This document shows, piece by piece, positions 1 through 7,897 of a DNA stretch of 58,941 nucleotides (positions within the stretch are counted from its first letter, which is position 1; each line of letters starts with the position of its first letter). Source of the DNA: Sulfurimonas sp. (GTDB lineage: Bacteria; Campylobacterota; Campylobacteria; Campylobacterales; Sulfurimonadaceae); the NCBI GenBank assembly GCA_028689055.1, contig JAQTWZ010000008.1, positions 1 through 58,941 of the forward strand, read 5' to 3'. The translations under genes were made by a program, and so were the position numbers. Below the pieces are notes generated by a model. That model was not told the DNA's origin. It ran no database searches and saw only the letters and a list, made by a program, of their open reading frames with translations.

Positions 1-104
1 AGTGTCCCTACGGGCATAAATACCGGTGTTTTGATGGTTGAATGTGCTGTTTTTAGAGTACCTGCGCGGGCTTTGCCGCTTGTAGCTTCGAGTGTAAATT
101 CCAT
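1..104 (-). CDS. tgt: Queuine tRNA-ribosyltransferase, N-terminal fragment
   Basis: Only the first 34 codons are inside the window; the gene runs off the left edge. The reverse strand from 104 reads [18 protein letters not shown], then [16 protein letters not shown], the typical start of bacterial Tgt, which exchanges guanine for preQ1 at position 34 of GUN-anticodon tRNAs. A TATAAT-like -10 box (139-144, reverse strand) and an AGGA ribosome site precede the ATG. It is divergent from efp. QueC, an enzyme of preQ1 synthesis, is at 27560-28240, so the queuosine route is represented twice here. Identity rests on a short but characteristic N-terminus. Confidence 0.8.
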   Translation of the reverse strand, partial: MEFTLEATSGKARAGTLKTAHSTIKTPVFMPVGT

Positions 105-138
105 AGAAGATTTTCCTAAAATGTATAATGTTGGCGCA

Positions 139-144
139 ATTATA
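139..144 (-). promoter_or_regulatory. -10 box for tgt
   Basis: TATAAT on the reverse strand, 35 bases upstream of the tgt ATG, inside the 156-base tgt/efp divergent gap. No clear -35 is seen, which is usual for Campylobacterota sigma-70 promoters. Inferred from sequence alone. Confidence 0.45.
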
Positions 145-260
145 GCTTAATAAGTAAGAGACCCTCAGCGGTTTGGAGAAATTTACAATCAAAGCAAACT
201 TCTTAATTTAAGTCCTTTTACTGTAAAATTGCGAAATTATTTTTAAATCAAGGTGTGTTT

Positions 261-827
261 ATGGCAACTATCGGAATGAGCGATATCAAAAAAAATGTTC
301 GTCTAATCGTAGGCGAAGTACCATACAAAGTGGTGGAGTTTCAACATGTTAAACCAGGCAAAGGCGCTGCGTTTGTGCGTATGAAAATGAAAAGTTTTTT
401 AAACGGCAAAGTAGTTGAAAAAACTGTTCATGCGGGCGATAAATTTGAAGTACCTGAGATCACATTTACGACGATGCAGTTTTTGTATGACGATGGTGAA
501 ATGTACCAGTTTATGGACAACGAAAGTTATGAGCAGCTTGGTCTTTCTTATGAGCAGTGTGATGATGCATCTAAATGGTTCAAAGACGGTATCAATGTAG
601 ATATCATCTTCTTCAAAGGAAACGCTATCTCAGTAAGCGCGCCAGAAACTATGGAGCTTATCATCACTGACACACCGCCAAACTTCAAAGGTGATACTTC
701 AAGCGGCAGTAGAAAACCTGCGACTTTAGAAACAGGTGCTGTTGTACAAGTTCCTTACCATGTTCTTGAAGGCGATCTTATCAGAGTCAACACTGTTGAT
801 TGTGAATATTTGGAAAAAGTAAAATAG
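261..827 (+). CDS. efp: Elongation factor P
   Basis: EF-P enters the E site of ribosomes stalled at consecutive prolines and speeds peptide bond formation. The 188-residue length is standard: N-terminal KOW-like domain (about 1-65) then two OB-fold domains. The tip loop reads HVKPGKGAAFVR with the modifiable lysine at position 34, so this is the lysine-type factor (EpmA/EpmB style) and not the arginine type. An in-frame GTG exists at 255, but ATG 261 has an AAGG site at proper distance and gives the classic MATIGMSD start. It is a single-gene unit; a GC-rich palindrome follows at 831-863. Confidence 0.95.
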   Translation: MATIGMSDIKKNVRLIVGEVPYKVVEFQHVKPGKGAAFVRMKMKSFLNGKVVEKTVHAGDKFEVPEITFTTMQFLYDDGEMYQFMDNESYEQLGLSYEQCDDASKWFKDGINVDIIFFKGNAISVSAPETMELIITDTPPNFKGDTSSGSRKPATLETGAVVQVPYHVLEGDLIRVNTVDCEYLEKVK

Positions 828-830
828 ACT

Positions 831-863
831 TCTCACATTGCCGCGCTGCGCTCGCAGTGACGG
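831..863. repeat. GC-rich palindromic interspersed-type repeat
   Basis: Just after efp. The reverse strand reads GTCACTGCGAGCGCAGCGCG then GCAATG. This is very like the GTCATTGCGAGCGAAGCGAAGC-type dispersed palindromes found between genes in many bacterial genomes. CATTGC and GCAGTG arms can pair (one G-T). It is far more GC-rich than its surroundings and might also end efp transcription. Only this copy was noticed in the window. Confidence 0.55.
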
Positions 864-902
864 TACCTCATCCTCAATCAAATATTCATCATCGTAAATT
901 TT

Positions 903-1070
903 TCAGTATCCTAGTGTTGTAAGCAGTCTATTGAAATTGTCGAGTTCCCGTTCTTTGGTATGAATTTTAAAAATGGCAACTCTAAAAACCTCCATGTCAC
1001 CATTTTTTGGGTGTGTAAGCAGTTTAATTTTGCCGTTGACGTTGTAAAGCAAGAAATTGTTTATCAACAT
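903..1070 (-). CDS. Possible 55-residue hypothetical protein or gene remnant
   Basis: A reverse-strand ORF starting MLINNFLLYNVNGKIKLL and ending DNFNRLLTTLGY. Its composition (HPKNGDMEVFRVAIF, then FKIHTKERELDNF) looks like real protein and not random AT-rich translation. No good ribosome site precedes the ATG, and a second open frame overlaps it upstream, so it may be the 3' end of a frameshifted or decayed gene. I recognise no family. It occupies most of the otherwise empty 475-base gap between efp and the PAS gene; the rest of that gap (1071-1302) shows only AT-rich probable promoter sequence. Confidence 0.3.
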   Translation of the reverse strand: MLINNFLLYNVNGKIKLLTHPKNGDMEVFRVAIFKIHTKERELDNFNRLLTTLGY

Positions 1071-1302
1071 TAGCAATAACTAATTTGACAAAAGAAATAG
1101 CTACAAAAAATGAGTAAAGAATTGATTCATGATGGATGTTGTGATTAAACGAGGTAATAAAGTACGTAAAATTAATTAAAAAACTTGTTTTACTGGTCTT
1201 GAAAAAATGGAGCACTATACTAAAACATCAACATCATTTAAGTTTTATGTGTATAAGATTGTTATAAGCTTGTGATTGTATTAGAAAAGGAGATTATGTT
1301 AC

Positions 1303-1812
1303 ATGAGCAGATTAAATCCGACGCACAATGAAAAAACATTAAAAAGTGATGATTTTATTGTTTCAAAAACAGATACGCAAGGGAGGATTATTTACGGAAA
1401 TAAGATATTTATTAAAATATCAGGATATGATGAAAAAGAACTGCTTGGTGCGCCTCACTCAATTCTTCGTCATCCCGAAATGCCAAAAGTCATATTTGAT
1501 CTTTTGTGGAAACGTCTGAAAAATAAACAAGAGATATTTGCTTATGTAAAAAACCTCTGTAAAGATGGTTCTTTTTATTGGGTATTTGCCAATGCAACTA
1601 CAACCTTCGATGAAAATGGCTCTGTACGTGATTTTCACTCCGTCAGAAGAAAACCGAGCTTAAAATCAATGACTATCATTCCAAATCTTTATCATCAATT
1701 ATTATCTTCTGAAAAATTAGGCGGATTGGAAGCTTCTGAAGCCCTTTTACAAAAATATTTAGATGAAAAAGGAGTTGATTATGATTCATTTATCCTCAGT
1801 CTTCAGCAATAG
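1303..1812 (+). CDS. PAS-domain energy-taxis sensor, CetB/Aer-N-like
   Basis: A 169-residue soluble protein made of one PAS domain (about residues 20-125), with the Aer-type run [20 protein letters not shown] and the core [13 protein letters not shown]. In Aer and Campylobacter CetB this fold binds FAD and reports redox state. It has no membrane or signalling segment, so it must act through a partner, almost certainly the chemoreceptor whose gene overlaps its 3' end by 32 bases. AAAGGAG lies 10 bases before ATG 1303; an out-of-frame ATG at 1296 lies too close to it. FAD binding is inferred from the family. Confidence 0.85.
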   Translation: MSRLNPTHNEKTLKSDDFIVSKTDTQGRIIYGNKIFIKISGYDEKELLGAPHSILRHPEMPKVIFDLLWKRLKNKQEIFAYVKNLCKDGSFYWVFANATTTFDENGSVRDFHSVRRKPSLKSMTIIPNLYHQLLSSEKLGGLEASEALLQKYLDEKGVDYDSFILSLQQ

Positions 1813-3244
1813 ACACGCACTACTGTATCTTTTGCTCAGTGGTGGAGTTGCTCTTTTTTTATTGATATCTGGATTTATTATGCCGGCTATTGTAGTATTT
1901 GTGCTCATGATTGTTCTTTTGTTTATTCCTGAGTCATCAGAGAGTGGATGTGAAAAGATTTTTAATGATGAGCTTATTAAGCAGGTTCGGGATGTCCTCA
2001 TCAAAGCTGGAAACGGCAATCTATCGTATAGAATAACAAATATCCCAGAAACTCATGTTATGCAGGGTGTTGCTTGGGGTATTAATGATATGCTTGATCA
2101 AACAGAACAGATTATTCGTGATATAGAGGGCTCGATTCTTGCAGCCAATGAAGGTAATAATCTTCGAATCGTTTTTCAGGAGGGTTATAAGGGAGATTTC
2201 TTGAAAGTTTGTCCTGAGATAAATAGTGCTGTTGGTTCTATCTCAGGTGCTTTTAAAGGCAAGATGCGTTCGGAACTCTCAGCAGAGTTTGAACGAGTAA
2301 GTGGAGGTATCTCCAAAGGGCTTGAAGTTATTCAAGTAAATATCCTCAAAAACAGCGAATTTTCAAACTCTATCAATGATATAGCTTGCCAAACAAGTGA
2401 AAAAGTTATCAAAAGCCAACATAGTGTCAATACGATTATGATGAGTTTAGAAGAACTTCTTGAACTTATTAACGGCTCTCATACGGCAATCTCTTCCCTC
2501 AATAATAGAACAAATGATATCAGTGATATCGCAAATCTTATCAAAGATATTGCTGAACAAACAAATCTATTGGCTCTAAACGCAGCCATAGAAGCAGCAA
2601 GAGCAGGTGAGCATGGACGTGGTTTTGCTGTAGTTGCGGATGAAGTAAGAAAACTTGCAGAAAGAACACATAAGGCCACCACAGAGATATCAATGACTCT
2701 ACAAACACTCAAACAAGAGGCTGTAGATGTCCTTACAAGCTCTGATACTATGACAAAAATAGCTTCAAATGCACAAGAAAACATTCATGATTTTGAAATG
2801 GTTCTTCGTGATTTTGCTACAACTGCTTCAAATTCTGCTGATATGTCAAAAGTTATTAACGCGTCTCTTTATGCAACGCTGGTCAAAGTTGATCATATTA
2901 TTTTAAAACACAATGCTTATTCGGCCATTATCAATGAAGATGCCCAAAAAGCTTCTAAACTGACCGATCATTATGGATGTAGAATGGGTCAATGGTATTA
3001 TGAAGGAGAAGGTAAAGCACTCTTTGGACACACGGCTTCATACAAACGTATGGAAGCTCCTCATGCTGCTGTGCATCATGAAGTGCTAAATACAGTGAAA
3101 TGTGCTGAGCGTTGTGATTGTCTGTTTCACACAAACAAAGAAAAAATCGTACAAAGTATGTCAAATATGGAAAAATCTTCGCAAGAACTTTTTACTCTTC
3201 TTGACAACATGGTTGTAGAAGCAAATCCAAATGTAAGTTTTTAG
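1781..3244 (+). CDS. Methyl-accepting chemotaxis protein with C-terminal CZB domain, CetA-like
   Basis: A 487-residue chemoreceptor. A membrane hairpin (about 9-45) with almost no periplasmic loop is followed by a cytoplasmic coiled coil. The conserved signalling tip is around 255-300 ([20 protein letters not shown]). A C-terminal chemoreceptor zinc-binding domain (about 370-440) shows [12 protein letters not shown] and later [12 protein letters not shown] domains bind zinc through His/Cys and can sense zinc or hypochlorous acid. The lack of a sensor domain and the overlap with the PAS gene suggest a CetA/CetB-type redox-taxis pair. The start was chosen at 1781, just after AAAAGGAG, and not at the in-frame ATG 1763. 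Confidence 0.88.
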   Translation: MIHLSSVFSNRHALLYLLLSGGVALFLLISGFIMPAIVVFVLMIVLLFIPESSESGCEKIFNDELIKQVRDVLIKAGNGNLSYRITNIPETHVMQGVAWGINDMLDQTEQIIRDIEGSILAANEGNNLRIVFQEGYKGDFLKVCPEINSAVGSISGAFKGKMRSELSAEFERVSGGISKGLEVIQVNILKNSEFSNSINDIACQTSEKVIKSQHSVNTIMMSLEELLELINGSHTAISSLNNRTNDISDIANLIKDIAEQTNLLALNAAIEAARAGEHGRGFAVVADEVRKLAERTHKATTEISMTLQTLKQEAVDVLTSSDTMTKIASNAQENIHDFEMVLRDFATTASNSADMSKVINASLYATLVKVDHIILKHNAYSAIINEDAQKASKLTDHYGCRMGQWYYEGEGKALFGHTASYKRMEAPHAAVHHEVLNTVKCAERCDCLFHTNKEKIVQSMSNMEKSSQELFTLLDNMVVEANPNVSF

Positions 3245-3319
3245 ACTTGCATTTGGTATTTTCATAGCAATCTTTTTCAGGTAAATTCTCTCTTTATAAA
3301 ACTCCAATCTCATTTTAGT

Positions 3320-3325
3320 TATAAT
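3320..3325 (+). promoter_or_regulatory. -10 box for leuDB operon
   Basis: TATAAT 38 bases before the leuD ATG, within the 119-base gap after the chemoreceptor gene. A GAGGG ribosome site follows at about 3353. No convincing -35. Confidence 0.45.
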
Positions 3326-3363
3326 CGCGGCATTAATTTAAAAATTACTATGAGGGATTTTGT

Positions 3364-3867
3364 ATGCAAAAAGCAAATATTGACGGCAAAGTTTGGACAT
3401 TTGGCAAAGATGTAGATACGGATTTGATTATAGCAGCACGCTATCTCAACACTTCTGTACCTGAAAAATTGGCACTTCATGTTATGGAAGATGCTGATCC
3501 TGAATTTGTCAAAAAAATGACTCCGGGAGATATCATCGTTGCCGGTGAGAACTTCGGTTGCGGTAGCTCACGAGAGCACGCGCCTATCGCCTTAAAAGCT
3601 GCCGGTGTGGCTGCCGTAATCGCACCGACTTTTGCAAGAATTTTTTATCGCAATGCGTTTAATATGGGACTTCCTATATTTGAACTTGATGAAAGTGCAG
3701 AGATTAGTGAAGGCGATGCTGTGAGTATCGATATGAACGCAGGTACAATTACAAATAAAACAACTTCAAAAACATACAAATTTATACCGATTCCTGCGTT
3801 TATGCAAGAGCTTATAGATGCAGGCGGGCTCATGAATTTTGCAAGTAAAGAGATAGAGGAAAACTAA
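3364..3867 (+). CDS. leuD: 3-isopropylmalate dehydratase small subunit
   Basis: The small (swivel) subunit of isopropylmalate isomerase in leucine synthesis; it needs LeuC, which is not in this window. At 167 residues it is the short archaeal/epsilon-type form. The signature [20 protein letters not shown] sits at about residues 60-80 and covers the substrate-recognition loop. It opens the leuD-leuB operon; its stop codon overlaps the leuB start (TAATG), implying translational coupling. The small subunit of homoaconitase is related, but the adjoining leuB makes the leucine assignment firm. Confidence 0.93.
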   Translation: MQKANIDGKVWTFGKDVDTDLIIAARYLNTSVPEKLALHVMEDADPEFVKKMTPGDIIVAGENFGCGSSREHAPIALKAAGVAAVIAPTFARIFYRNAFNMGLPIFELDESAEISEGDAVSIDMNAGTITNKTTSKTYKFIPIPAFMQELIDAGGLMNFASKEIEEN

Positions 3868-4943
3868 TGAAAAAATATAATATAGCACTTATAAAAGGCG
3901 ATGGAATAGGTCCTGAGATAATTGATGAAGCGGTCAAGGTTTTAGATGCAGTTGCATCTTGCTGTGATATGGAGTTTTCTTACCAAGAAGCGCTCATGGG
4001 CGGATGTGCGTATGACATTACAGGTGATCCCCTGCCTCAGGAGACTATTCAAATAGCACTTGCGAGTGATGCAGTACTTTTTGGAGCTATCGGCGGTGAA
4101 AAATGGGACAATCTTCCTCGTGAGAAGCGTCCTGAGAGTGGACTTTTGAGATTTCGTAAAGAACTTGGAGTGTATGCAAACCTTCGTCCTGCTGTTGTCT
4201 ATGACGAACTCGTCAACGCATCTTCACTTAAAGCCGAAGTAGTCAAAGGTGTTGACTTAATGGTTGTGCGTGAGCTTATCGGTGGTATCTACTTTGGTGA
4301 GCCTAAGGGCCGTGATGAGAACAAAGGTTGGAACACTATGGTTTACACACGTATGGAGATTGAACGCATCGCTCGTGTTGCGTTTGATATTGCGATGGAG
4401 AGAGATAAAAAAGTATGTTCTATCGACAAAGCCAATGTTCTTGATGTTTCTCAACTTTGGAGAGAAGTTGTAGAAGAAATTGCAAAAGAGTATCCGGAAG
4501 TGAAACTCTCACATATGTATGTGGACAACGCAGCGATGCAACTTATCCGTGATCCAAAACAGTTTGACGTTATGCTCACAGGAAATATTTTTGGAGATAT
4601 CTTAAGTGATGAAGCAAGTATGCTCTCCGGCTCTATCGGTCTTTTACCGTCGGCTTCTGTGGGTGCGAAAATAGGTGTTTATGAGCCTATTCACGGTTCT
4701 GCTCCAGATATCGCAGGTCAAGGTATCGCTAACCCGATAGCGACTATTTCATCTGCTTCTATGATGCTTCGTTACGCACTTGGAGAAATCGCAGCTGCAA
4801 ATAAAATAGATGAAGCGATTAAAAGAGCACTGAGTGAAGGTTATAGAACACAAGACCTTGCACAATACGATGCAAAAGAAGTTTGCTCAACTAGCGAAAT
4901 GGGTTCTATCATCGCAAATTATGTTGCAAAATGCAAACACTAA
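3867..4943 (+). CDS. leuB: 3-isopropylmalate dehydrogenase
   Basis: NAD-dependent oxidative decarboxylation of 3-isopropylmalate, the third leucine-specific step. At 358 residues it is normal length. It begins with the family KGDGIGPEI and carries the metal and NAD-binding stretch VDNAAMQLI and [20 protein letters not shown], then [12 protein letters not shown]. Its start overlaps the leuD stop by one base, and its 3' end overlaps the next small gene by 13 bases. Confidence 0.96.
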   Translation: MKKYNIALIKGDGIGPEIIDEAVKVLDAVASCCDMEFSYQEALMGGCAYDITGDPLPQETIQIALASDAVLFGAIGGEKWDNLPREKRPESGLLRFRKELGVYANLRPAVVYDELVNASSLKAEVVKGVDLMVVRELIGGIYFGEPKGRDENKGWNTMVYTRMEIERIARVAFDIAMERDKKVCSIDKANVLDVSQLWREVVEEIAKEYPEVKLSHMYVDNAAMQLIRDPKQFDVMLTGNIFGDILSDEASMLSGSIGLLPSASVGAKIGVYEPIHGSAPDIAGQGIANPIATISSASMMLRYALGEIAAANKIDEAIKRALSEGYRTQDLAQYDAKEVCSTSEMGSIIANYVAKCKH

Positions 4944-5179
4944 CACTCGCAAATATTTATGAACTACAAGGTCTCAAAGAAGAGGCCTTGGAAATTTACA
5001 AAGAAATCTTGAAAAAAAACCCACAAAATAGCGAAGCTAAAATTGCGATACGCAGACTCTCCGGTATGCGAAAAAAATATCTCAATGTCAATACGCAGAT
5101 GAAAGAGTTTTTTTTGAAAATGGATACGGATGTCGAGTTTAAAGAGTTTGAAAGGTGGTTGTTAAAATTATGGAATTAA
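4931..5179 (+). CDS. Small TPR-like protein
   Basis: An 82-residue protein whose first half ([20 protein letters not shown], then [17 protein letters not shown]) is a clear tetratricopeptide-type helix pair. The basic C-terminal half has no recognised motif. It starts inside the end of leuB and overlaps the following gene. In C. jejuni the gene just before ciaD (Cj0787, as I recall) is also a small uncharacterised protein, so it may be the counterpart. A protein-protein adaptor is the only role that can be proposed. Confidence 0.75.
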   Translation: MQTLTLANIYELQGLKEEALEIYKEILKKNPQNSEAKIAIRRLSGMRKKYLNVNTQMKEFFLKMDTDVEFKEFERWLLKLWN

Positions 5180-5526
5180 AAGATGTAATACTCTCTACGC
5201 TTGCAGAGATGGAAGATGACCATATCATCGAGAAACAGACGGCAGGTTTTTTAGAAAAAAAAGAAGTTTCTTCTCCAAAACTTACACAAAAAAGTGTAGA
5301 AGAAAACTATGATGATGACGAAGAGGAAGAGCACTCTTCTACGGATAGTGAAGTAAAATATTTGAGTTCTATCCGTGAGCGTCTTTTGGTTCTTTTTGAA
5401 GGTTTTCAAGCACCAAACAATGCAAATATCGAAGCAAAAGTAGATATGACACTTAACTTTTTAGAATATGTGTTAGCAACCATAGACTCTCGTGTAGAGA
5501 TGTTAGAAAAAGGAAATAAAAAGTGA
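5170..5526 (+). CDS. CiaD-like conserved protein
   Basis: A 118-residue acidic protein. An N-terminal helix ([17 protein letters not shown]) leads into a low-complexity Asp/Glu/Ser stretch (about 40-60), then a conserved helical C-terminal domain, SIRERLLVLFEGFQAPN and later LTLNFLEYVLATIDSRVE-like sequence. That C-terminal pattern and the purU neighbour match C. jejuni Cj0788 (CiaD), known there as a secreted invasion effector. A free-living relative is unlikely to use it that way, so the ancestral role is unknown. ATG 5170 is preferred over GTG 5155. The stop overlaps the purU GTG (GTGA). Confidence 0.7.
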   Translation: MELKDVILSTLAEMEDDHIIEKQTAGFLEKKEVSSPKLTQKSVEENYDDDEEEEHSSTDSEVKYLSSIRERLLVLFEGFQAPNNANIEAKVDMTLNFLEYVLATIDSRVEMLEKGNKK

Positions 5527-6359
5527 GTCAATTTAGAGTTCTAATAGATACAAATGATGAGAAAGGCTTGGTAAACAAAGTCTCTTCTGTTTTTTATAAA
5601 CTTGATTTAAATATTCTTACAAACAGTGAATTTGTTGATAAAGAAAATAATAAATTTTTTATGCGAAGTGTCGTTGATGGTGATGTGAATTTAGAAGATA
5701 TTAGCAGTGCGCTTGAGGATATTTTACCTCAAGGCACAAATATTGATGTTATCGAGCCAAGCAAAAAAAATATCATCATTATGGCTACAAAAGAGATGCA
5801 TGCCTTGGGTGATATACTTATCCGTCATGAAGCAGGCGAACTTGAAGCCAATATCCTTGCGGTTGTCTCAAACTATGACACACTTCAGTCTTTGGTTGAG
5901 AAGTTTGATATTCCATTTATAACTATCTCTCATGAAGGTCTCGATCGCGAAGAACATGAAACAAAGATACTTGAATGTTTGGCTACTTTTAAAGATGTCG
6001 ATTATATCGTTCTTGCAAAATATATGCGTATTCTTACACCGCGTTTTGTGGAAGCATATGAAGATAAGATTATCAATATTCATCACTCTTTCTTACCTGC
6101 GTTTATAGGTGCGAATCCTTATAAGCAGGCTTATGACAGAGGAGTGAAGATTATCGGGGCTACTTCGCATTTTGTCAATAATAATCTTGATGAAGGGCCG
6201 ATTATCGCGCAGGAAGTCATTCATGTTGACCATGCCTATGGCTGGAAAGATATGCAAAGAAAAGGTAAAGACGTTGAAAAGATAGTCCTCTCCCGTGCAC
6301 TCAAGCTTGCACTTGAAGACAGAATTTTTGTTTATGCAAACAAAACAGTTATATTTTAG
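5523..6359 (+). CDS. purU: Formyltetrahydrofolate deformylase
   Basis: Hydrolyses 10-formyl-THF to formate and THF, balancing one-carbon pools. At 278 residues it has an N-terminal ACT regulatory domain (about 1-80), then the formyl-transferase-like catalytic domain. INIHHSFLPAFIGANPY holds the catalytic Asn-His, and LDEGPIIAQ supplies the catalytic Asp. The ACT domain and lack of a PurN-type N-terminus separate it from PurN. It uses a GTG start coupled to the upstream stop. Formate released here could feed respiration. Confidence 0.92.
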   Translation: MSQFRVLIDTNDEKGLVNKVSSVFYKLDLNILTNSEFVDKENNKFFMRSVVDGDVNLEDISSALEDILPQGTNIDVIEPSKKNIIIMATKEMHALGDILIRHEAGELEANILAVVSNYDTLQSLVEKFDIPFITISHEGLDREEHETKILECLATFKDVDYIVLAKYMRILTPRFVEAYEDKIINIHHSFLPAFIGANPYKQAYDRGVKIIGATSHFVNNNLDEGPIIAQEVIHVDHAYGWKDMQRKGKDVEKIVLSRALKLALEDRIFVYANKTVIF

Positions 6360-6382
6360 TCATTTGATTTATTGGAGAAGAT

Positions 6383-6847
6383 GTGTTTAATTTAGTGCTT
6401 GTTCATCCACAAATACCAAATAATACCGGAGCCATAGGACGACTATGTGTAAACGCAGGAGCATCACTGCATCTTATAAAACCTATAGGATTTGATATTG
6501 ATGAGAAAGCTGTTAGACGTGCAGGATTGGATTATTGGCATAAGCTTGATCTTCATGTTTGGGAGAGTTTGGAAGATTTTTTTGCTAACAATATTATCAC
6601 TGATAATGCCTATTTTGCTACAACAAAAACTGACAAGCCTTACTTTAATGCTGCATTTAAAGAGGGTGATTTTATATTTTTTGGAAGCGAAACAGCTGGT
6701 ATTCCTGAGGATATTTTGCATAAATATAAAGAGCAAAACATAACGATTCCGATGACAAAAGAGGGCAGAAGCTTAAATCTTGCGATAAGTACAGGTATAG
6801 TTCTCTATGATGCTATCAGACAAAATTTTGCCACATTTTCAAAATAA
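6383..6847 (+). CDS. trmL: tRNA (cytidine/uridine-34-2'-O)-methyltransferase
   Basis: A SPOUT-fold methyltransferase that 2'-O-methylates the wobble base of tRNA-Leu. It shows all three family blocks: PNNTGAIGRLCVNAG near residue 12, FFGSETAGIPEDIL in the middle, and the knot-forming MTKEGRSLNLAISTGIVLYD near the end. Its 154 residues match TrmL (YibK), which lacks the extra RNA-binding domain of TrmH. The start is GTG 6383, six bases after GGAG. It lies 23 bases after purU. Confidence 0.93.
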   Translation: MFNLVLVHPQIPNNTGAIGRLCVNAGASLHLIKPIGFDIDEKAVRRAGLDYWHKLDLHVWESLEDFFANNIITDNAYFATTKTDKPYFNAAFKEGDFIFFGSETAGIPEDILHKYKEQNITIPMTKEGRSLNLAISTGIVLYDAIRQNFATFSK

Positions 6848-6871
6848 ATAAAAGATAGAAGGAAGCTTTAC

Positions 6872-7015
6872 ATGAGCACATTTGTGGATATCATTATGAT
6901 TGTTTTGTTTATATTGTTTATGGTCTTTATATTTGGTGGTTATCATAAAACAAAATCTGCAAAACGTGAAGCGGATGCAAAAAAAATTCAAGACGAACTT
7001 GAGGCACAGGTCTAA
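6872..7015 (+). CDS. Small single-span membrane protein (47 residues)
   Basis: An ORF starting MSTFVDIIMIVLFILFMVFI, followed by a highly charged tail (HKTKSAKREADAKKIQDEL). The layout is one transmembrane helix (about 5-24) and a cytosolic amphipathic or coiled-coil tail. An AGAAGGA ribosome site sits nine bases upstream. It follows trmL by 24 bases and probably ends the leuD operon. C. jejuni has a small hydrophobic protein gene (Cj0786, as I recall) in the same neighbourhood. Function unknown. Confidence 0.65.
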   Translation: MSTFVDIIMIVLFILFMVFIFGGYHKTKSAKREADAKKIQDELEAQV

Positions 7016-7174
7016 AAAATTTTACTTGCCCATAGCTCCATTTTATTTTCAAATTTCTCAAATATACTTTCTGCATTTTTTATAATAATTGACATTTTCA
7101 ATCCTTTTATTTTTTATTATAATATGTATTTTTGACACTTTAATTAAATTTAATGGCAAATTGTCATAATTATT

Positions 7175-7203
7175 TTGACTTTATTGCAAATATGCACTAT
7201 AAT
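7175..7203 (+). promoter_or_regulatory. Consensus sigma-70 promoter for the S24 repressor operon
   Basis: TTGACT (7175-7180), 17-base spacer, TATAAT (7198-7203), 34 bases before ATG 7238. A -35 this good is rare in Campylobacterota. The region also has TGACA (7133) and TTGTCA (7161) in opposite orientation, and GTCA/TGAC arms flanking TAATTATTT immediately before the -35. These inverted repeats could be the repressor's own operators (inference). Confidence 0.55.
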
Positions 7204-7237
7204 TATCTTAATAAATAGAAAAATCAAGGAGTGTCTT

Positions 7238-7897
7238 ATGAATAGTTTTTCGGAAATAGTGGAAGAGATAAAAAGTATCGTCTCTAATGATTTTGGATCG
7301 AGAAAGATTTTTGATAAAGATGTTGCAGATGTTTTAGGTATCAGCCAGATGAATTTTGCGACAATGAAGAAAAGAAACAAAGTTCCTTTTGCGGAACTTT
7401 TGGATTTTTGTGCAACAAAATCCATCTCTATAAACTGGATGTTATATGGGCAATCTCCAGAGAGTCTTATAGAATCTACAAATAAATTTTATATAGTAAA
7501 ATATTTTAATGATATAAACGCAAGTGCAGGCGGAGGAGCGGATGTCGCGTGCGAAGCATTGGAAGAACTTGAGATACCCGAAGCTTTTGTGCCGATACTA
7601 GGTGGTGAAAGAGAACTCAAAAACATAGAAGCTATCAATGTCTCCGGTGATTCTATGGAACCGACATTTTCTTACAATGACATCGTCTTTATCAATAGAA
7701 CTAAAACGGATCTTGGACGCGGAGGTATCTTTACTATACGAACTGAAGCGGGGCTTTTTATCAAAAGAGTGGTACGCCGAATCGATGGAAAAATAGATAT
7801 AATATCTGACAATAAAGTCTATGATACACAAACACTTCACCCAAATGAATTGGAGGTTGTAGGGCGTGTTGTGGGCAGATTTGGAAATGTTGACTAA
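7238..7897 (+). CDS. CI/LexA-like transcriptional repressor, S24 family
   Basis: A 219-residue protein with a phage-CI-type helix-turn-helix N-terminus (KDVADVLGISQMNFATMKKR, about residues 25-50). The C-terminal S24 self-cleaving domain has NVSGDSMEPTFSYND with the nucleophilic Ser near 138 and FIKRVVRR with the general-base Lys near 174. The linker NASAGGGADV offers an Ala-Gly cleavage bond. S24 repressors inactivate themselves when RecA filaments form, so DNA-damage control is plausible. ATG 7238 follows AAGGAG. The gene overlaps the downstream NlpC/P60 gene by 11 bases. There are no phage genes nearby. Confidence 0.88.
   Translation: MNSFSEIVEEIKSIVSNDFGSRKIFDKDVADVLGISQMNFATMKKRNKVPFAELLDFCATKSISINWMLYGQSPESLIESTNKFYIVKYFNDINASAGGGADVACEALEELEIPEAFVPILGGERELKNIEAINVSGDSMEPTFSYNDIVFINRTKTDLGRGGIFTIRTEAGLFIKRVVRRIDGKIDIISDNKVYDTQTLHPNELEVVGRVVGRFGNVD

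Noticed and set aside
7238-7897. S24 repressor as a sign of a prophage
   Set aside because: No integrase, structural, lysis or replication genes follow; the flanks are core genes.
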